In this document: piece after piece, positions 1 through 7,641 of the stretch
Position numbering within the stretch: the stretch's first letter is position 1
Layout: every line of letters begins with the position of its first letter
DNA from: Brevibacillus sp. SYP-B805
GTDB lineage: Bacteria > Bacillota > Bacilli > Brevibacillales > Brevibacillaceae
DNA length: 64,000 bases
Reading direction: 5' to 3'
Assembly: GCF_011059135.1 (NCBI RefSeq)
Contig: NZ_JAALGD010000004.1
Coordinates: forward strand, 186,001-250,000
The notes under the pieces: model-generated
Seen by the model: the letters and a program-made list of their open reading frames with translations, nothing else
Databases searched by the model: none
Told to the model about the DNA's origin: nothing
Translations under genes and position numbers: made by a program

Positions 1-547
1 GCACAACCGGGACGGCGGCGTAGCCGAATGTGGCGAGCAGCGCCAGCGTTCCCGCGTTGATTCTCTCACCGGCGCGGACGATCCGCTCCCCGCTTTTCAT
101 CTCTTCCCCCCGGCGGGAGATGTTTTCCCCCGGTTTCAGCGCCCGTTTCACGCCGACCGTATCGGACACCTCTCCCGGTTTCTCCGTCTGCTCCAGCATG
201 ATCACCGCATCCGCTCCCGGCGGCATCATCGCTCCCGTCATGATCCGGCAGGCCGTTCCCGGCTTTACTTCCAGCCCGGGGACCTGGCCGGCGGCGATCG
301 TCTCCGTCACCGCCAGGCGCACCGGATTCTCCACCGTCGCTCCTGCCGTATCCGCCGCTCTCACGGCAAACCCGTCCAGCGCCGAGCGGTCAAACGGCGG
401 CATATCGCAGGTGGCGGTCAGCTCCCGCGCGAGCGTCCGTCCGTATGCCTCGCCAATGCCAACCCATTCCTCCGGCAGGGGCGTGACCACCGCGAGCAGC
501 CTGTTCAGCGCCTCGTCCACGCTGATGGTTTGTCGGTGAAAGCTCAT
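1..547 (-). CDS. moeA: Molybdopterin molybdenumtransferase MoeA (3' end cut by window edge)
   Basis: N-terminal 182 residues of MoeA, which inserts molybdate into adenylylated molybdopterin, the last step of Mo-cofactor synthesis. The family signature around MPPFDRSALDGFAV is present, followed by GTACRIMTGAMMPPGADAV. The start ATG at 547 follows GGAGGACGGAACG. The gene reads off the left edge, so the C-terminal domains are not visible. It lies just downstream of a molybdoenzyme gene on the same strand, with mobA and fdhD nearby, so this is a Mo-cofactor supply cluster. Confidence 0.93.
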   Translation of the reverse strand, partial: MSFHRQTISVDEALNRLLAVVTPLPEEWVGIGEAYGRTLARELTATCDMPPFDRSALDGFAVRAADTAGATVENPVRLAVTETIAAGQVPGLEVKPGTACRIMTGAMMPPGADAVIMLEQTEKPGEVSDTVGVKRALKPGENISRRGEEMKSGERIVRAGERINAGTLALLATFGYAAVPVV

Positions 548-597
548 CGTTCCGTCCTCCTCTGTTGATGCCGTACGCCCATTTGTCATGGCGGCGA

Positions 598-2946
598 TCA
601 GCTGACCTCCGTCTCCAGCTCCTCAATCCGCTTTTCCACGTATTTCGTATCCTTAAAGGCGAAGTACGTTTCCGCTTTTTCCACAATCGCGGCGGCTTTG
701 TACTCCGGAATCCCGGCGTACTTCTCGTACACGCCTTTGGGAATCAGCACGTTTCCTTCCGGCCAGTACACCTGGATGTTGCCCTGCTTGATTTCGGCGT
801 ACTTGGCCCGGCCGTGGTAGGTTCCGTATCCGTTGTATACCACGACCGCCTCTCCCTCCCGGATGTTCAGCTGCGCCGCGTCATCCGGATGGATCAGCAC
901 GTCGTGGCGATCTGCGTTGTTGAACGGATCGGTTTCGCTGTAAATCAGCGAGTTAAACTGCTTGCCCCGGCGGGTGGTGACGTAAAAATGCCCCTCCGGT
1001 TTGCGCAGCTCCGGCACCACGATCGGGATCAGGTTGGCCCGCCCGTCCGGTGTCGGGCAGATGCCGTCTTCGCACAGCCATGCGCCGCCCCACTGGAACA
1101 CGTCCCCCCGGTTTTTCAGATGCTGGATGCCGTCGTAGTTCGGGTTGGCGACGGCGATCTCGTCGCGGATCTGCTGGGCGGAAGCAAAGTGGATCAGATG
1201 TTTGCGCTCGGGATAGACGCGGGCAGCCAGATCGACGTATATCTCCCATTCCGGGCGGGCTTCCCCGATGCGCGGCCCTTCGATTTCCGGACTGAAGTAG
1301 ACCATTCGCTCGGTGCTGGTGGAGGTTCCGCCCCCGGGCTGTTCGTAGCGGGTCATCGCCGGCAGGACGATCACTTCTTCCTTGGCGTCCACCAGCGTCG
1401 AGGTGTTGAAAATGATGTCCTGGTGCACGCGCAGTTCCACGTTTTCCAGACACGTTTTCATAAAGTCGGGATCGGGCATCGTCTCCAGGAAGTTGCCGCC
1501 GCTGGTGTAGAACAGCCTTGTCTTCCGCTCGTGCCCGTCCGGCAGCAGCGCGTTCTCCAGGCTGACCCCGACGATATCCCCCTGCCATTTGGGAATTTCA
1601 AAGCCCCACACTTTTTCGATCCGCGTCCAGGTTTTCTCATCGAAGTCGCCGCCCGGCAGGCTGAACGGATCGGCACCCATTTCGCCGGAACCCTGCACGC
1701 CGGAGTGGCCGCGAATCGGCATCAAGCCGCAGTGCTGACGGCCTAGAAAGCCGCGCAGCAGCGCGAGATTGGCCACCTGGGAGATGTTGTCTGTGCCGAA
1801 GCGGTGCTGCGTCAGACCCATACACCAGACGAACACGGCCGACTTGGCCTGTGCCAGCAGCCGGGCAAACTCCAGCATCTTTTCACGCGATACGCCGGAA
1901 GACTTCTCCAGCAGCTCCCAGTCCTGGCTCACCACATGGGCTTTCAGCGCTTCGTAGCCGTTGGTGTGCGCCTGCACAAACGCATGGTTGATCGCAGACC
2001 CCGGCTCCTGTTCCTCCATCTCGAACCAGTGCTTCATCACGCCGTTCATGAACGCGATGTCGCCGCCGATGTTTACCTGGAAGAATTCGTCCACAATCTT
2101 GGTGCCAAACAGGGCGCTGTCCGGAATGGAGGGAATCCAGTACTTCTCCATCGCCGGTTCCCGGTGCGGGTTGATCAGAATGATTTTCGTGCCCGCCTTT
2201 TTCGCCGCATACATGTACTTGGTGGAGACCGGCTGGTTGTTGGCCGCCACCGACCCCCAGAACACCAGCACATCCGTGCCGATCCAATCCTTGTAGTTGC
2301 AGCTGGAGGCGCCGATGCCGAGCGAACGCTTCAGCGCCGTCTTGCTCGGGGAATGACAGATGCGGGAGGCGTTGTCGATGTTGTTCGTGCCGAGAAAGCG
2401 GGCCACTTTGGCCGCGGTGTAGTACACTTCATTGGTGATGCCGCGCGCCGTCAGGTAAAACGCCAGCTGTTTCGGATCGATCGCCCTGATTTTTGCCGCG
2501 ATGCGGTTCAGCGCCTCGTCCCAGCTGATGCGCGTAAACTTGTTTTCTCCCGGTTTGCGGGAAAGCGGATACGGGATGCGCCCCAGTTTTCGCAGTTCGG
2601 CGCTGGACAGCCTGCGCATCGCTTCCACGTCGTCCAGCCATTTCGGGTCGATCGCCGGCATGGTATTGAGCCGCAGCACGTTGAGACGCGTTGTGCAGAG
2701 ATGCGGGCCGGTCAAGGTCTGGTCCTGCAGGCCCGACACCCCCAGCGCACAACCGTCGCACACTCCCTGGGTAAGGATGCGGTAGGCGTAGCCCAGGTTG
2801 TCCCTGTTTTCATACACCACTTTCAATGTGTCGCGGATGTGATGCGGCTTGATCTTGCCCAGCCCCATCGGCATCAGCGAAGCCCAGAGGGAGGGCTTCC
2901 AGGACGTATCCAGCTTGATCGGGCCGGTATGTTTGGTTTTTCCCAT
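598..2946 (-). CDS. FdhF/YdeP-family molybdopterin oxidoreductase (formate-dehydrogenase-like)
   Basis: 782 residues, the usual length for the FdhF/YdeP family of bis-MGD oxidoreductases. Visible features are a short N-terminal Cys pair (CDGCALG) rather than a full [4Fe-4S] four-Cys motif, the active-site region SRICHSPS, the MGD-binding segment MPIRGHSGVQGSGEMGADP and a C-terminal molydopterin dinucleotide-binding domain (TTRRGKQFNSLIY). No Sec codon is apparent. The neighbours oxlT, fdhD, mobA and moeA point to formate or oxalate metabolism. The true substrate is unproven, since YdeP-type proteins are poorly characterised. Start ATG at 2946 follows GGAGAGGAGCG. Confidence 0.85.
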   Translation of the reverse strand: MGKTKHTGPIKLDTSWKPSLWASLMPMGLGKIKPHHIRDTLKVVYENRDNLGYAYRILTQGVCDGCALGVSGLQDQTLTGPHLCTTRLNVLRLNTMPAIDPKWLDDVEAMRRLSSAELRKLGRIPYPLSRKPGENKFTRISWDEALNRIAAKIRAIDPKQLAFYLTARGITNEVYYTAAKVARFLGTNNIDNASRICHSPSKTALKRSLGIGASSCNYKDWIGTDVLVFWGSVAANNQPVSTKYMYAAKKAGTKIILINPHREPAMEKYWIPSIPDSALFGTKIVDEFFQVNIGGDIAFMNGVMKHWFEMEEQEPGSAINHAFVQAHTNGYEALKAHVVSQDWELLEKSSGVSREKMLEFARLLAQAKSAVFVWCMGLTQHRFGTDNISQVANLALLRGFLGRQHCGLMPIRGHSGVQGSGEMGADPFSLPGGDFDEKTWTRIEKVWGFEIPKWQGDIVGVSLENALLPDGHERKTRLFYTSGGNFLETMPDPDFMKTCLENVELRVHQDIIFNTSTLVDAKEEVIVLPAMTRYEQPGGGTSTSTERMVYFSPEIEGPRIGEARPEWEIYVDLAARVYPERKHLIHFASAQQIRDEIAVANPNYDGIQHLKNRGDVFQWGGAWLCEDGICPTPDGRANLIPIVVPELRKPEGHFYVTTRRGKQFNSLIYSETDPFNNADRHDVLIHPDDAAQLNIREGEAVVVYNGYGTYHGRAKYAEIKQGNIQVYWPEGNVLIPKGVYEKYAGIPEYKAAAIVEKAETYFAFKDTKYVEKRIEELETEVS

Positions 2947-3018
2947 GTTGAACGCTCCTCTCCATCAAAACGTCTGGCCTCCGGTTGGCGGCATGCACCG
3001 CCTGTCCCCAAAGAGAAA

Positions 3019-3095
3019 CAACCACCGTGAACCGCCTGTTCCACATGGAAAAGAGCGGGGATTCACGGTGGTTGCTCTCCGGCAGGTTCGCTACC
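3019..3095 (-). promoter_or_regulatory. Candidate structured RNA leader with intrinsic terminator, upstream of the fdhF-like gene
   Basis: Read on the minus strand, the leader has GGTAGCGAACCTGCC (3081-3095), a 7-nt spacer, then AACCACCGTGAA (3062-3073). That last segment pairs perfectly with TTCACGGTGGTT further downstream (3019-3030), which is followed by the T-rich TGTTTCTCTTT. This is a terminator in a leader. The same motif, with the same 7-nt spacing, precedes the oxlT-like gene (5032-5046). A shared attenuating riboswitch-like element is inferred; the ligand is unknown. Confidence 0.5.
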
Positions 3096-3169
3096 AAGCT
3101 GCCAACGCACGCGTATTGCCGCGATGCCGTTCGTCTAACCGCTGAACAGGGACGCTGCTACGTTTAGAC

Positions 3170-3535
3170 TTACGACTCGTGTTTGAATTTTTTTTCGATG
3201 TCCTGGTCGAACACGAAGATGGACATGCCGAAATCGCGTTCGATGTCAATATCGACGAATAAATCGACGAAGTTTGCCCCCAACAGTTCTTCCATTTCCA
3301 CCGGACGATTTTTGCGGTATATTTCCTTCACCATTTCCGTCCGGGCAGCGCGGAGCATCTGCTTCCCCTCATCCGCGGTGGCGATGAACTTTTCCACCGG
3401 AGAGAGATTCCCTTCCATCTCGCAAATCGCCCAGTTTTTGCAGAAGGTCGTAATGATCTTGCTGGGTCCCTTGCCCATGTGCCGCTTCCGGAAGGCCCTG
3501 ACCAAATTGCTGAACTCTGCTTCGTATTTATTCAT
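3170..3535 (-). CDS. DUF2294 domain protein
   Basis: 121 residues matching the compact DUF2294 family of Firmicutes (FSNLVRAFRKRHMGKGPSKI near the N-terminus, then a basic/acidic helical C-terminus). No catalytic motif or membrane segment is visible, and the function is unknown. In this block it sits between the OxlT-type antiporter and the fdhF-like gene, all on the minus strand, so a role connected with formate/oxalate use is only an inference from context. Confidence 0.75.
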   Translation of the reverse strand: MNKYEAEFSNLVRAFRKRHMGKGPSKIITTFCKNWAICEMEGNLSPVEKFIATADEGKQMLRAARTEMVKEIYRKNRPVEMEELLGANFVDLFVDIDIERDFGMSIFVFDQDIEKKFKHES

Positions 3536-3584
3536 CGAGGCAAGTCACCTTTAACAAAATTCTCTACTTAAACTTTACCACTGA

Positions 3585-4859
3585 TCAACCTGCCAATTCA
3601 ACAGAAGATTCCTGCTTTTTTGCCTGTTCGCGCAATTTCCTGATATCCAGGCGCACCAGCAGCGAAATGATAAAGGCAACCACGAACATGCCGACAGAGA
3701 CGTTCAATATGCCGGTATAGCTGCCCGTCGCCTCCTTCACCCAAGCCGCGAAAATCGGGCCGGCCAGCCCCGCCGCCGCCCATGCCGTCAGGATGTAGCC
3801 GTGGATGGCGCCGAGCTGTTTCGTTCCAAACAAGTCGCCGATGTACGCCGGGATCGAGGCGAACCCGCCGCCATAGCAGGTCATGATCAGGTAGAGCGCG
3901 ATCTGGAACAGCAGCGCGTCTCTCAGGTTGGGGAGCAGGAAGAACAGGACGATCTGAATGGCGAAAAACGCCGTGTAGGTGTTGGGTCTGCCGATGTAAT
4001 CGGAGAGCGATGCCCAGGCAATCCGCCCGGCTCCGTTAAACAAGCCGTTCAGCCCGACCACCGCCGCAGCTGCCGCAGCCGACAACCCGACGATCTCCTG
4101 CGCAATCGGCGAGGCGACGGAAATCACGGCGATCCCGCAGGTGACGTTGATGAACAGCATCAGCCACAGCCAGTAAAACCGGCGGGTTTTCACCGCTTCG
4201 TTCGCGGTCAGCTGGCACAGGTCTGCCTTGATCTGCTTTTTGCCCGCTTCCGCCTGTGCCGAGAAGCCTGCCGGCAGCCAGCCTTGAGGCGGCGGGGAGA
4301 GGTACTGCGCAGAAGCGAACATGACGAGGAAATAAATCAGGCCCAACACGTAAAAAGTGTTCGCTATGCCGATGCTGACAATCAGCTGCTGCATCACCGG
4401 GCCGGCAATCAGGGAAGCGAAGCCGAAGCCCATGATCGCCAAACCGGTTGCAAGACCCCGGCGGTCCGGGAACCACTTGACCAGCGTCGAAACAGGCGTG
4501 ATGTAGCCGACGCCCAGACCGATTCCGCCGAGCACGCCGTAAAACAGGTACAACAGGGTGATGCTTTCCAGATTGATCGCCAGGCCGGAACCGGCGATCC
4601 CTACGCCGAAAAAGATGGCCGCCAGCGTGCCCGATTTGCGCGGCCCGTGTTTTTCCACATAGTGTCCGAGAAAAGCGGCGGACAAGCCGAGGAACAGAAT
4701 AGCGATGCTGAAGGTGAGCTGCACTTCGGACAATCCCCATCCGAATTGACTGGTGATCGGCTTGGTAAAGACGCTCCAGGCGTACACCGAGCCGATCGAG
4801 AGGTGAATGCCGACGGCGGCCGCAGCAATCAGCCAGCGATTTTTCAGTTTTTGCTCCAT
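3585..4859 (-). CDS. OxlT-type MFS transporter (oxalate/formate antiporter family)
   Basis: 424 residues with about 12 hydrophobic segments. The N-terminus carries the OxlT-family signature RWLIAAAAVGIHLSIGSVYA followed by WSVFTKPI, and loop 2-3 contains a basic GHYVEKHGPRKSG segment. The family exchanges monocarboxylates or dicarboxylates such as oxalate and formate across the cytoplasmic membrane. Its own leader (4940-5046) shares a motif with the leader of the neighbouring molybdoenzyme, so the two are probably co-regulated. Start ATG at 4859 follows AAAGGAGTTGAGACC. Confidence 0.88.
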   Translation of the reverse strand: MEQKLKNRWLIAAAAVGIHLSIGSVYAWSVFTKPITSQFGWGLSEVQLTFSIAILFLGLSAAFLGHYVEKHGPRKSGTLAAIFFGVGIAGSGLAINLESITLLYLFYGVLGGIGLGVGYITPVSTLVKWFPDRRGLATGLAIMGFGFASLIAGPVMQQLIVSIGIANTFYVLGLIYFLVMFASAQYLSPPPQGWLPAGFSAQAEAGKKQIKADLCQLTANEAVKTRRFYWLWLMLFINVTCGIAVISVASPIAQEIVGLSAAAAAAVVGLNGLFNGAGRIAWASLSDYIGRPNTYTAFFAIQIVLFFLLPNLRDALLFQIALYLIMTCYGGGFASIPAYIGDLFGTKQLGAIHGYILTAWAAAGLAGPIFAAWVKEATGSYTGILNVSVGMFVVAFIISLLVRLDIRKLREQAKKQESSVELAG

Positions 4860-4939
4860 GGTCTCAACTCCTTTGGGATAATGTTAAGAAGGATTTCGAA
4901 AAGCAATTTCCGGCCTTTTCGAAGATCCTCCTGGTAAAA

Positions 4940-5046
4940 AGAAAAACTGCCCCATTTTCACCCCGGACATCCTCCCCCAAGCGCACAAGACGCCTGTGAG
5001 AGGGCGGGTGAAAACACGGCAGTTAATCATCGGCAGGATCGCTACC
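4940..5046 (-). promoter_or_regulatory. Candidate structured RNA leader with intrinsic terminator, upstream of oxlT-like gene
   Basis: On the minus strand GGTAGCGATCCTGCC (5032-5046) is followed after 7 nt by AACTGCCGTGTTTTCACCC. This pairs with GGGGTGAAAATGGGGCAGTT (about 4944-4963), which runs into TTTTCTTTTT, an intrinsic terminator ahead of the gene. It is the second copy of the element at 3019-3095. The 4860-5264 gap otherwise holds the antiporter RBS and, on the other strand, the fdhD promoter. Confidence 0.5.
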
Positions 5047-5159
5047 TCAGCATCAACGGCGGATTTTCCACTTTCCCTGCAAACACAAAAGAACCGGAGA
5101 CAGGAACGCTATCCCGTGTCGTTTTGTGTAAAAAGACATTGCCAAAAAACGAAAATTTT

Positions 5160-5188
5160 GTGACAATTGCGATTACACATAGTATACT
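5160..5188 (+). promoter_or_regulatory. Predicted sigma-A promoter of fdhD
   Basis: GTGACA (5160-5165), a 17-bp spacer and TATACT (5183-5188) lie about 75 bp upstream of the fdhD start, in the divergent gap between the oxlT-like leader and fdhD. Confidence 0.5.
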
Positions 5189-5264
5189 ACCATGGAAGCG
5201 CTCTCCATACAATACATTTATGCCAAAATTTTCACTTTGTGTCATAACGTTAGGAGGATGCCGG

Positions 5265-6068
5265 ATGTCCCAATTGACCACAACGATAAACCGTCCCGTC
5301 CTGCGGGTGCAAAACGACCGGTTCGAATGGGCAGAAGATGAAATCGTCACGGAATACCCCTTGACCATCTTTCTGAACGACGAAGAGTTTGCCACCATCG
5401 TCTGCACACCGACCGACCTGGAGGAGATGGTGATCGGCTTCCTTGCCTCCGAGGGAGCGATTCGCGAATACGCGGAAATCAGGCAGCTTTCCATCGACGA
5501 AAGCAGAGGCTTCGCCTACGTCGATCTGCAGCAACAGACGATTCTCTCCCAGCAGTTCTACAGCAAGCGGCGCATCACCTCGTGCTGCGGCAAAAGCAGG
5601 CAGTCGTTTTATTTTTTCAGTGATGCCCGCACCGCCAAGCCGGCAACCAGCGACGTCCGCATCACGCCGGAACAGGTTTTCCGGCTGATGGACGAGCTGC
5701 AGTCCTCTTCGCTGGTACACCGCTCTACGGGCGGCGTGCACAACGCGGCGCTTTGTACGCCGCAGGAGGTCGTGCTCACCTACTCCGACATCGGCCGGCA
5801 CAACGCCCTTGACAAGATTTTCGGGTACTGCCTGAGGGAAGCGCTTCCCACCCAGGATAAGGTGCTCGTCTTCAGCGGCCGCATCTCGTCGGAAGTGCTG
5901 TTGAAGGCGGCCAAAATCGGGGCGGGCGTCATCATCTCCAAATCGGCTCCGACCGAGCTTGCCCTGCAGTTGGCGGAAGAGCTGAACATCACGGCCATCG
6001 GCTTTGTCCGGCAGGGGCGGATGAACGTTTACACCCGGCCGGACCGTGTGGTTTCGTCTCAGCCGTAG
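5265..6068 (+). CDS. fdhD: Formate dehydrogenase sulfurtransferase accessory protein FdhD
   Basis: 267 residues. FdhD passes sulfur from a cysteine desulfurase to the Mo-cofactor of formate dehydrogenase. Visible motifs are the conserved Cys loop (RRITSCCGKSRQ, with two adjacent Cys), the GGVHNAAL segment, SDIGRHNALDKIFG and FSGRISSEVLLKAAKIG. ATG at 5265 is preferred over upstream in-frame starts because TAGGAGGATG sits just before it. It is divergent from the oxlT-like gene and converges on mobA with a 10-bp overlap. Confidence 0.95.
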   Translation: MSQLTTTINRPVLRVQNDRFEWAEDEIVTEYPLTIFLNDEEFATIVCTPTDLEEMVIGFLASEGAIREYAEIRQLSIDESRGFAYVDLQQQTILSQQFYSKRRITSCCGKSRQSFYFFSDARTAKPATSDVRITPEQVFRLMDELQSSSLVHRSTGGVHNAALCTPQEVVLTYSDIGRHNALDKIFGYCLREALPTQDKVLVFSGRISSEVLLKAAKIGAGVIISKSAPTELALQLAEELNITAIGFVRQGRMNVYTRPDRVVSSQP

Positions 6069-6667
6069 CCCCTTTTTTTCGCTTCTTCCAACGCTGCCGC
6101 AAACTCCTGCGGCGTATTGGCGTTGTAGGTGGCCCAGCGGTCAAGCAGCCCCTCCGGCGTCGGCTCCACCCGCATCCTGTCCAGCGCCGCCATCAGCCGG
6201 TGCTCTCCCCGCAGGAACGCCTCTTCCCAGACCGCCTGCGTCCGGCGGTGGTACAGCGCGAACAGCGGCTGCAGACGGCCGTCGGATTGGGCGATCAACG
6301 CATCCCACCCGCCCGTCTGCATGCCGTACCCGCGCAAGCGCAGCAGCTGCTCCCGTTCGGCAAACGGCAAATCGCAGGAAAGCACGAGCAGCGCTTCTTC
6401 CCGCCGAACCCGAAACGCCGTCACAATGCCGCTGATCGGCCCGTGAGAAGGAATCAGGTCGTTCACCACTTCCACTTCCGGCAGTTCTGTCACTTCTCCC
6501 GGCAGCAGCACCGGTTCGTTGGAAACGATCAGACAGGGCATCCCGGCCGCTCTGATGTTCTTGGCCAGCCAGCCGATCAGCGTCTCGCCGCGCCACGGCA
6601 GCAGTTCTTTCCGCTCGCCCATCCGGCTGCTGCGCCCTCCCGCGAGAATCACTCCGCACACGTCCAT
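6059..6667 (-). CDS. mobA: Molybdenum cofactor guanylyltransferase MobA
   Basis: 202 residues. MobA transfers GMP to Mo-molybdopterin, making the MGD cofactor needed by the FdhF/YdeP-type enzyme nearby. The nucleotide-binding N-terminus reads CGVILAGGRSSRMGERKELL, and LVLSCDLPFA matches the metal/GTP site of the family. The start at 6667 (MDVCGV) follows GGAGTGGGGCGG and begins directly at the glycine-rich loop. A longer in-frame start at 6730 is less likely. The 3' end overlaps that of fdhD. Confidence 0.93.
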   Translation of the reverse strand: MDVCGVILAGGRSSRMGERKELLPWRGETLIGWLAKNIRAAGMPCLIVSNEPVLLPGEVTELPEVEVVNDLIPSHGPISGIVTAFRVRREEALLVLSCDLPFAEREQLLRLRGYGMQTGGWDALIAQSDGRLQPLFALYHRRTQAVWEEAFLRGEHRLMAALDRMRVEPTPEGLLDRWATYNANTPQEFAAALEEAKKRGYG

Positions 6668-6750
6668 CTTCCGCCCCACTCCTGACATGTTGGATATTGC
6701 TCCTGTGCCATTCCGGCCTTCGTCCAGCACGTCGTTGGTTCATTGTACTA

Positions 6751-6832
6751 AGCGGTCTGGCAGCCCATCAAGAACTGTCTGAAGAAGGGAAAAGCCGGGC
6801 AACTCTCACCCGGCCTTCATACCTCCGCTTCC
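6751..6832 (-). repeat. Second copy of the yhbH 3'-end and terminator (copy A)
   Basis: About 80 bp that align, at roughly three-quarters identity by eye, with 7337-7424. On the minus strand it reads GAAGCGGAGGTATGA (E-A-E-V-stop) followed by the hairpin GGCCGGG...CCCGGC and TTTT, just as true yhbH ends E-V-Q-V-stop plus the same terminator. In-frame stop codons lie immediately upstream, so only the tail of the gene remains. Together with copy B it brackets a DUF3139 gene. Confidence 0.6.
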
Positions 6833-6890
6833 CTTACCTAACATATAAACTTCTCGAGGCTATCACTGATAACGGCCAACGCACAAATTA

Positions 6891-7223
6891 TTATTTTTGT
6901 TTAAAGTAACTAGAAGGATGTTTTACACTTTCATAAATACTATAAAGGTTTCCATTTTTATCTAACTTAATGTTAAGATAATATTTATCCTTATTACGTT
7001 TATTAATTACTATGTTTTGATAGAATCCATAGCCTGCTAGATAGGATGTTTCGTTTATTTCTATATCATCCTTAGTAAGTTGATATTTGTTCAAAATATA
7101 CTCAATAGCATATTGTTTAGCTAATTTTTTCTCTTTAAAAGTTCCAAATAAAGTTGTATAGATATTCCACAAACCGTAGCAAACGCAGAACAATATTATT
7201 AAAATTAATATTCTTTTCAGCAT
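6891..7223 (-). CDS. DUF3139-like small membrane-anchored protein
   Basis: 110 residues. One N-terminal hydrophobic helix (residues 4-20) is followed by a charged extracytoplasmic domain with the DUF3139-like pattern IEYILNKYQLTKDDIEI and a YYLNIKLDKNGNLYSIYES tail. Function unknown. It is strikingly AT-rich beside its GC-rich neighbours and lies between two copies of the yhbH terminator, so it looks like a recent insertion. Assignment to DUF3139 is by general resemblance. Confidence 0.6.
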   Translation of the reverse strand: MLKRILILIILFCVCYGLWNIYTTLFGTFKEKKLAKQYAIEYILNKYQLTKDDIEINETSYLAGYGFYQNIVINKRNKDKYYLNIKLDKNGNLYSIYESVKHPSSYFKQK

Positions 7224-7248
7224 CTGTCAAGCTCCCTTACGTGGGGTG

Positions 7249-7298
7249 TTATTGTTCTGTGATATTGTCACTGTGTAACTGTTCTATGAAAATGTCAC
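7249..7298. repeat. Tandem 23-bp repeats resembling an IS terminal region
   Basis: Positions 7249-7271 and 7276-7298 are related 23-mers (TTATTGTTCTGTGATATTGTCAC and its diverged copy) with a 27-bp period. Multiple terminal repeats of this kind ending in TGTCAC occur at the ends of IS21-type elements. No transposase follows, so this would be a remnant. The identification is tentative. Confidence 0.35.
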
Positions 7299-7336
7299 CA
7301 TGGGACAGGAGAGAGACATTGGCCAGAGCAGAACTA

Positions 7337-7424
7337 CAGACCAAGCTGCCTGCAAGCCCATCAAAAACTGCCTGATCATGTGAAAAGCCGGGCAGCTCAC
7401 GCCCGGCCTTCATACTTGCACTTC
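7337..7424 (-). terminator. yhbH terminator (copy B of the direct repeat)
   Basis: Downstream of the yhbH stop (7410-7412) the minus strand forms GGCCGGGC-GTGAGCT-GCCCGGC followed by TTTT (7383-7408). This is the native transcription terminator of the prkA-yhbH unit and one copy of the repeat at 6751-6832. Confidence 0.8.
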
Positions 7425-7550
7425 CTTTTTCCCGAAAAACGTCTTCAGCGCTTTGTAGACCTCGCCCTTCTCCCGGATCACGCAGTGCATGAACTTGGGC
7501 TCCTTGATGTGCCGATAAGCGGACATCAGCGTGCTGTGGCGGTTGTACTG
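7410..7550 (-). pseudogene. yhbH: yhbH, 3' fragment severed by prophage integration
   Basis: Encodes the last ~47 residues of YhbH: NQYNRHSTLMSAYRHIKEP, then a KGEVYKALKTFFGKK-type end, matching the well-conserved C-terminus of Bacillus YhbH. The frame stays open rightwards into phage DNA (to 7763) without a credible start, so it is not expected to be expressed in the lysogen. The missing 5' part lies at 58277-59311. Fusing the two at the shared core (7544-7550 = 58288-58294) restores [12 protein letters not shown] in frame. Confidence 0.93.
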
Positions 7551-7575
7551 ATTGAACTCTTGATGATATATACGT
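7530..7575. other. attL (left prophage junction)
   Basis: Hybrid site. The yhbH half is on the left (up to the core TGTACTG at 7544-7550). The phage half on the right ends in TCTTGATGATATATAC (7558-7573), the inverted repeat of the attR arm GTATATATCATAAAGA. The core is shared exactly with attR. Confidence 0.85.
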
Positions 7576-7641
7576 AAATAACCATTATTCCCACTTCTAA
7601 ACGATATATACTCTATATAATCCCGAATTATGGGAAAATGA

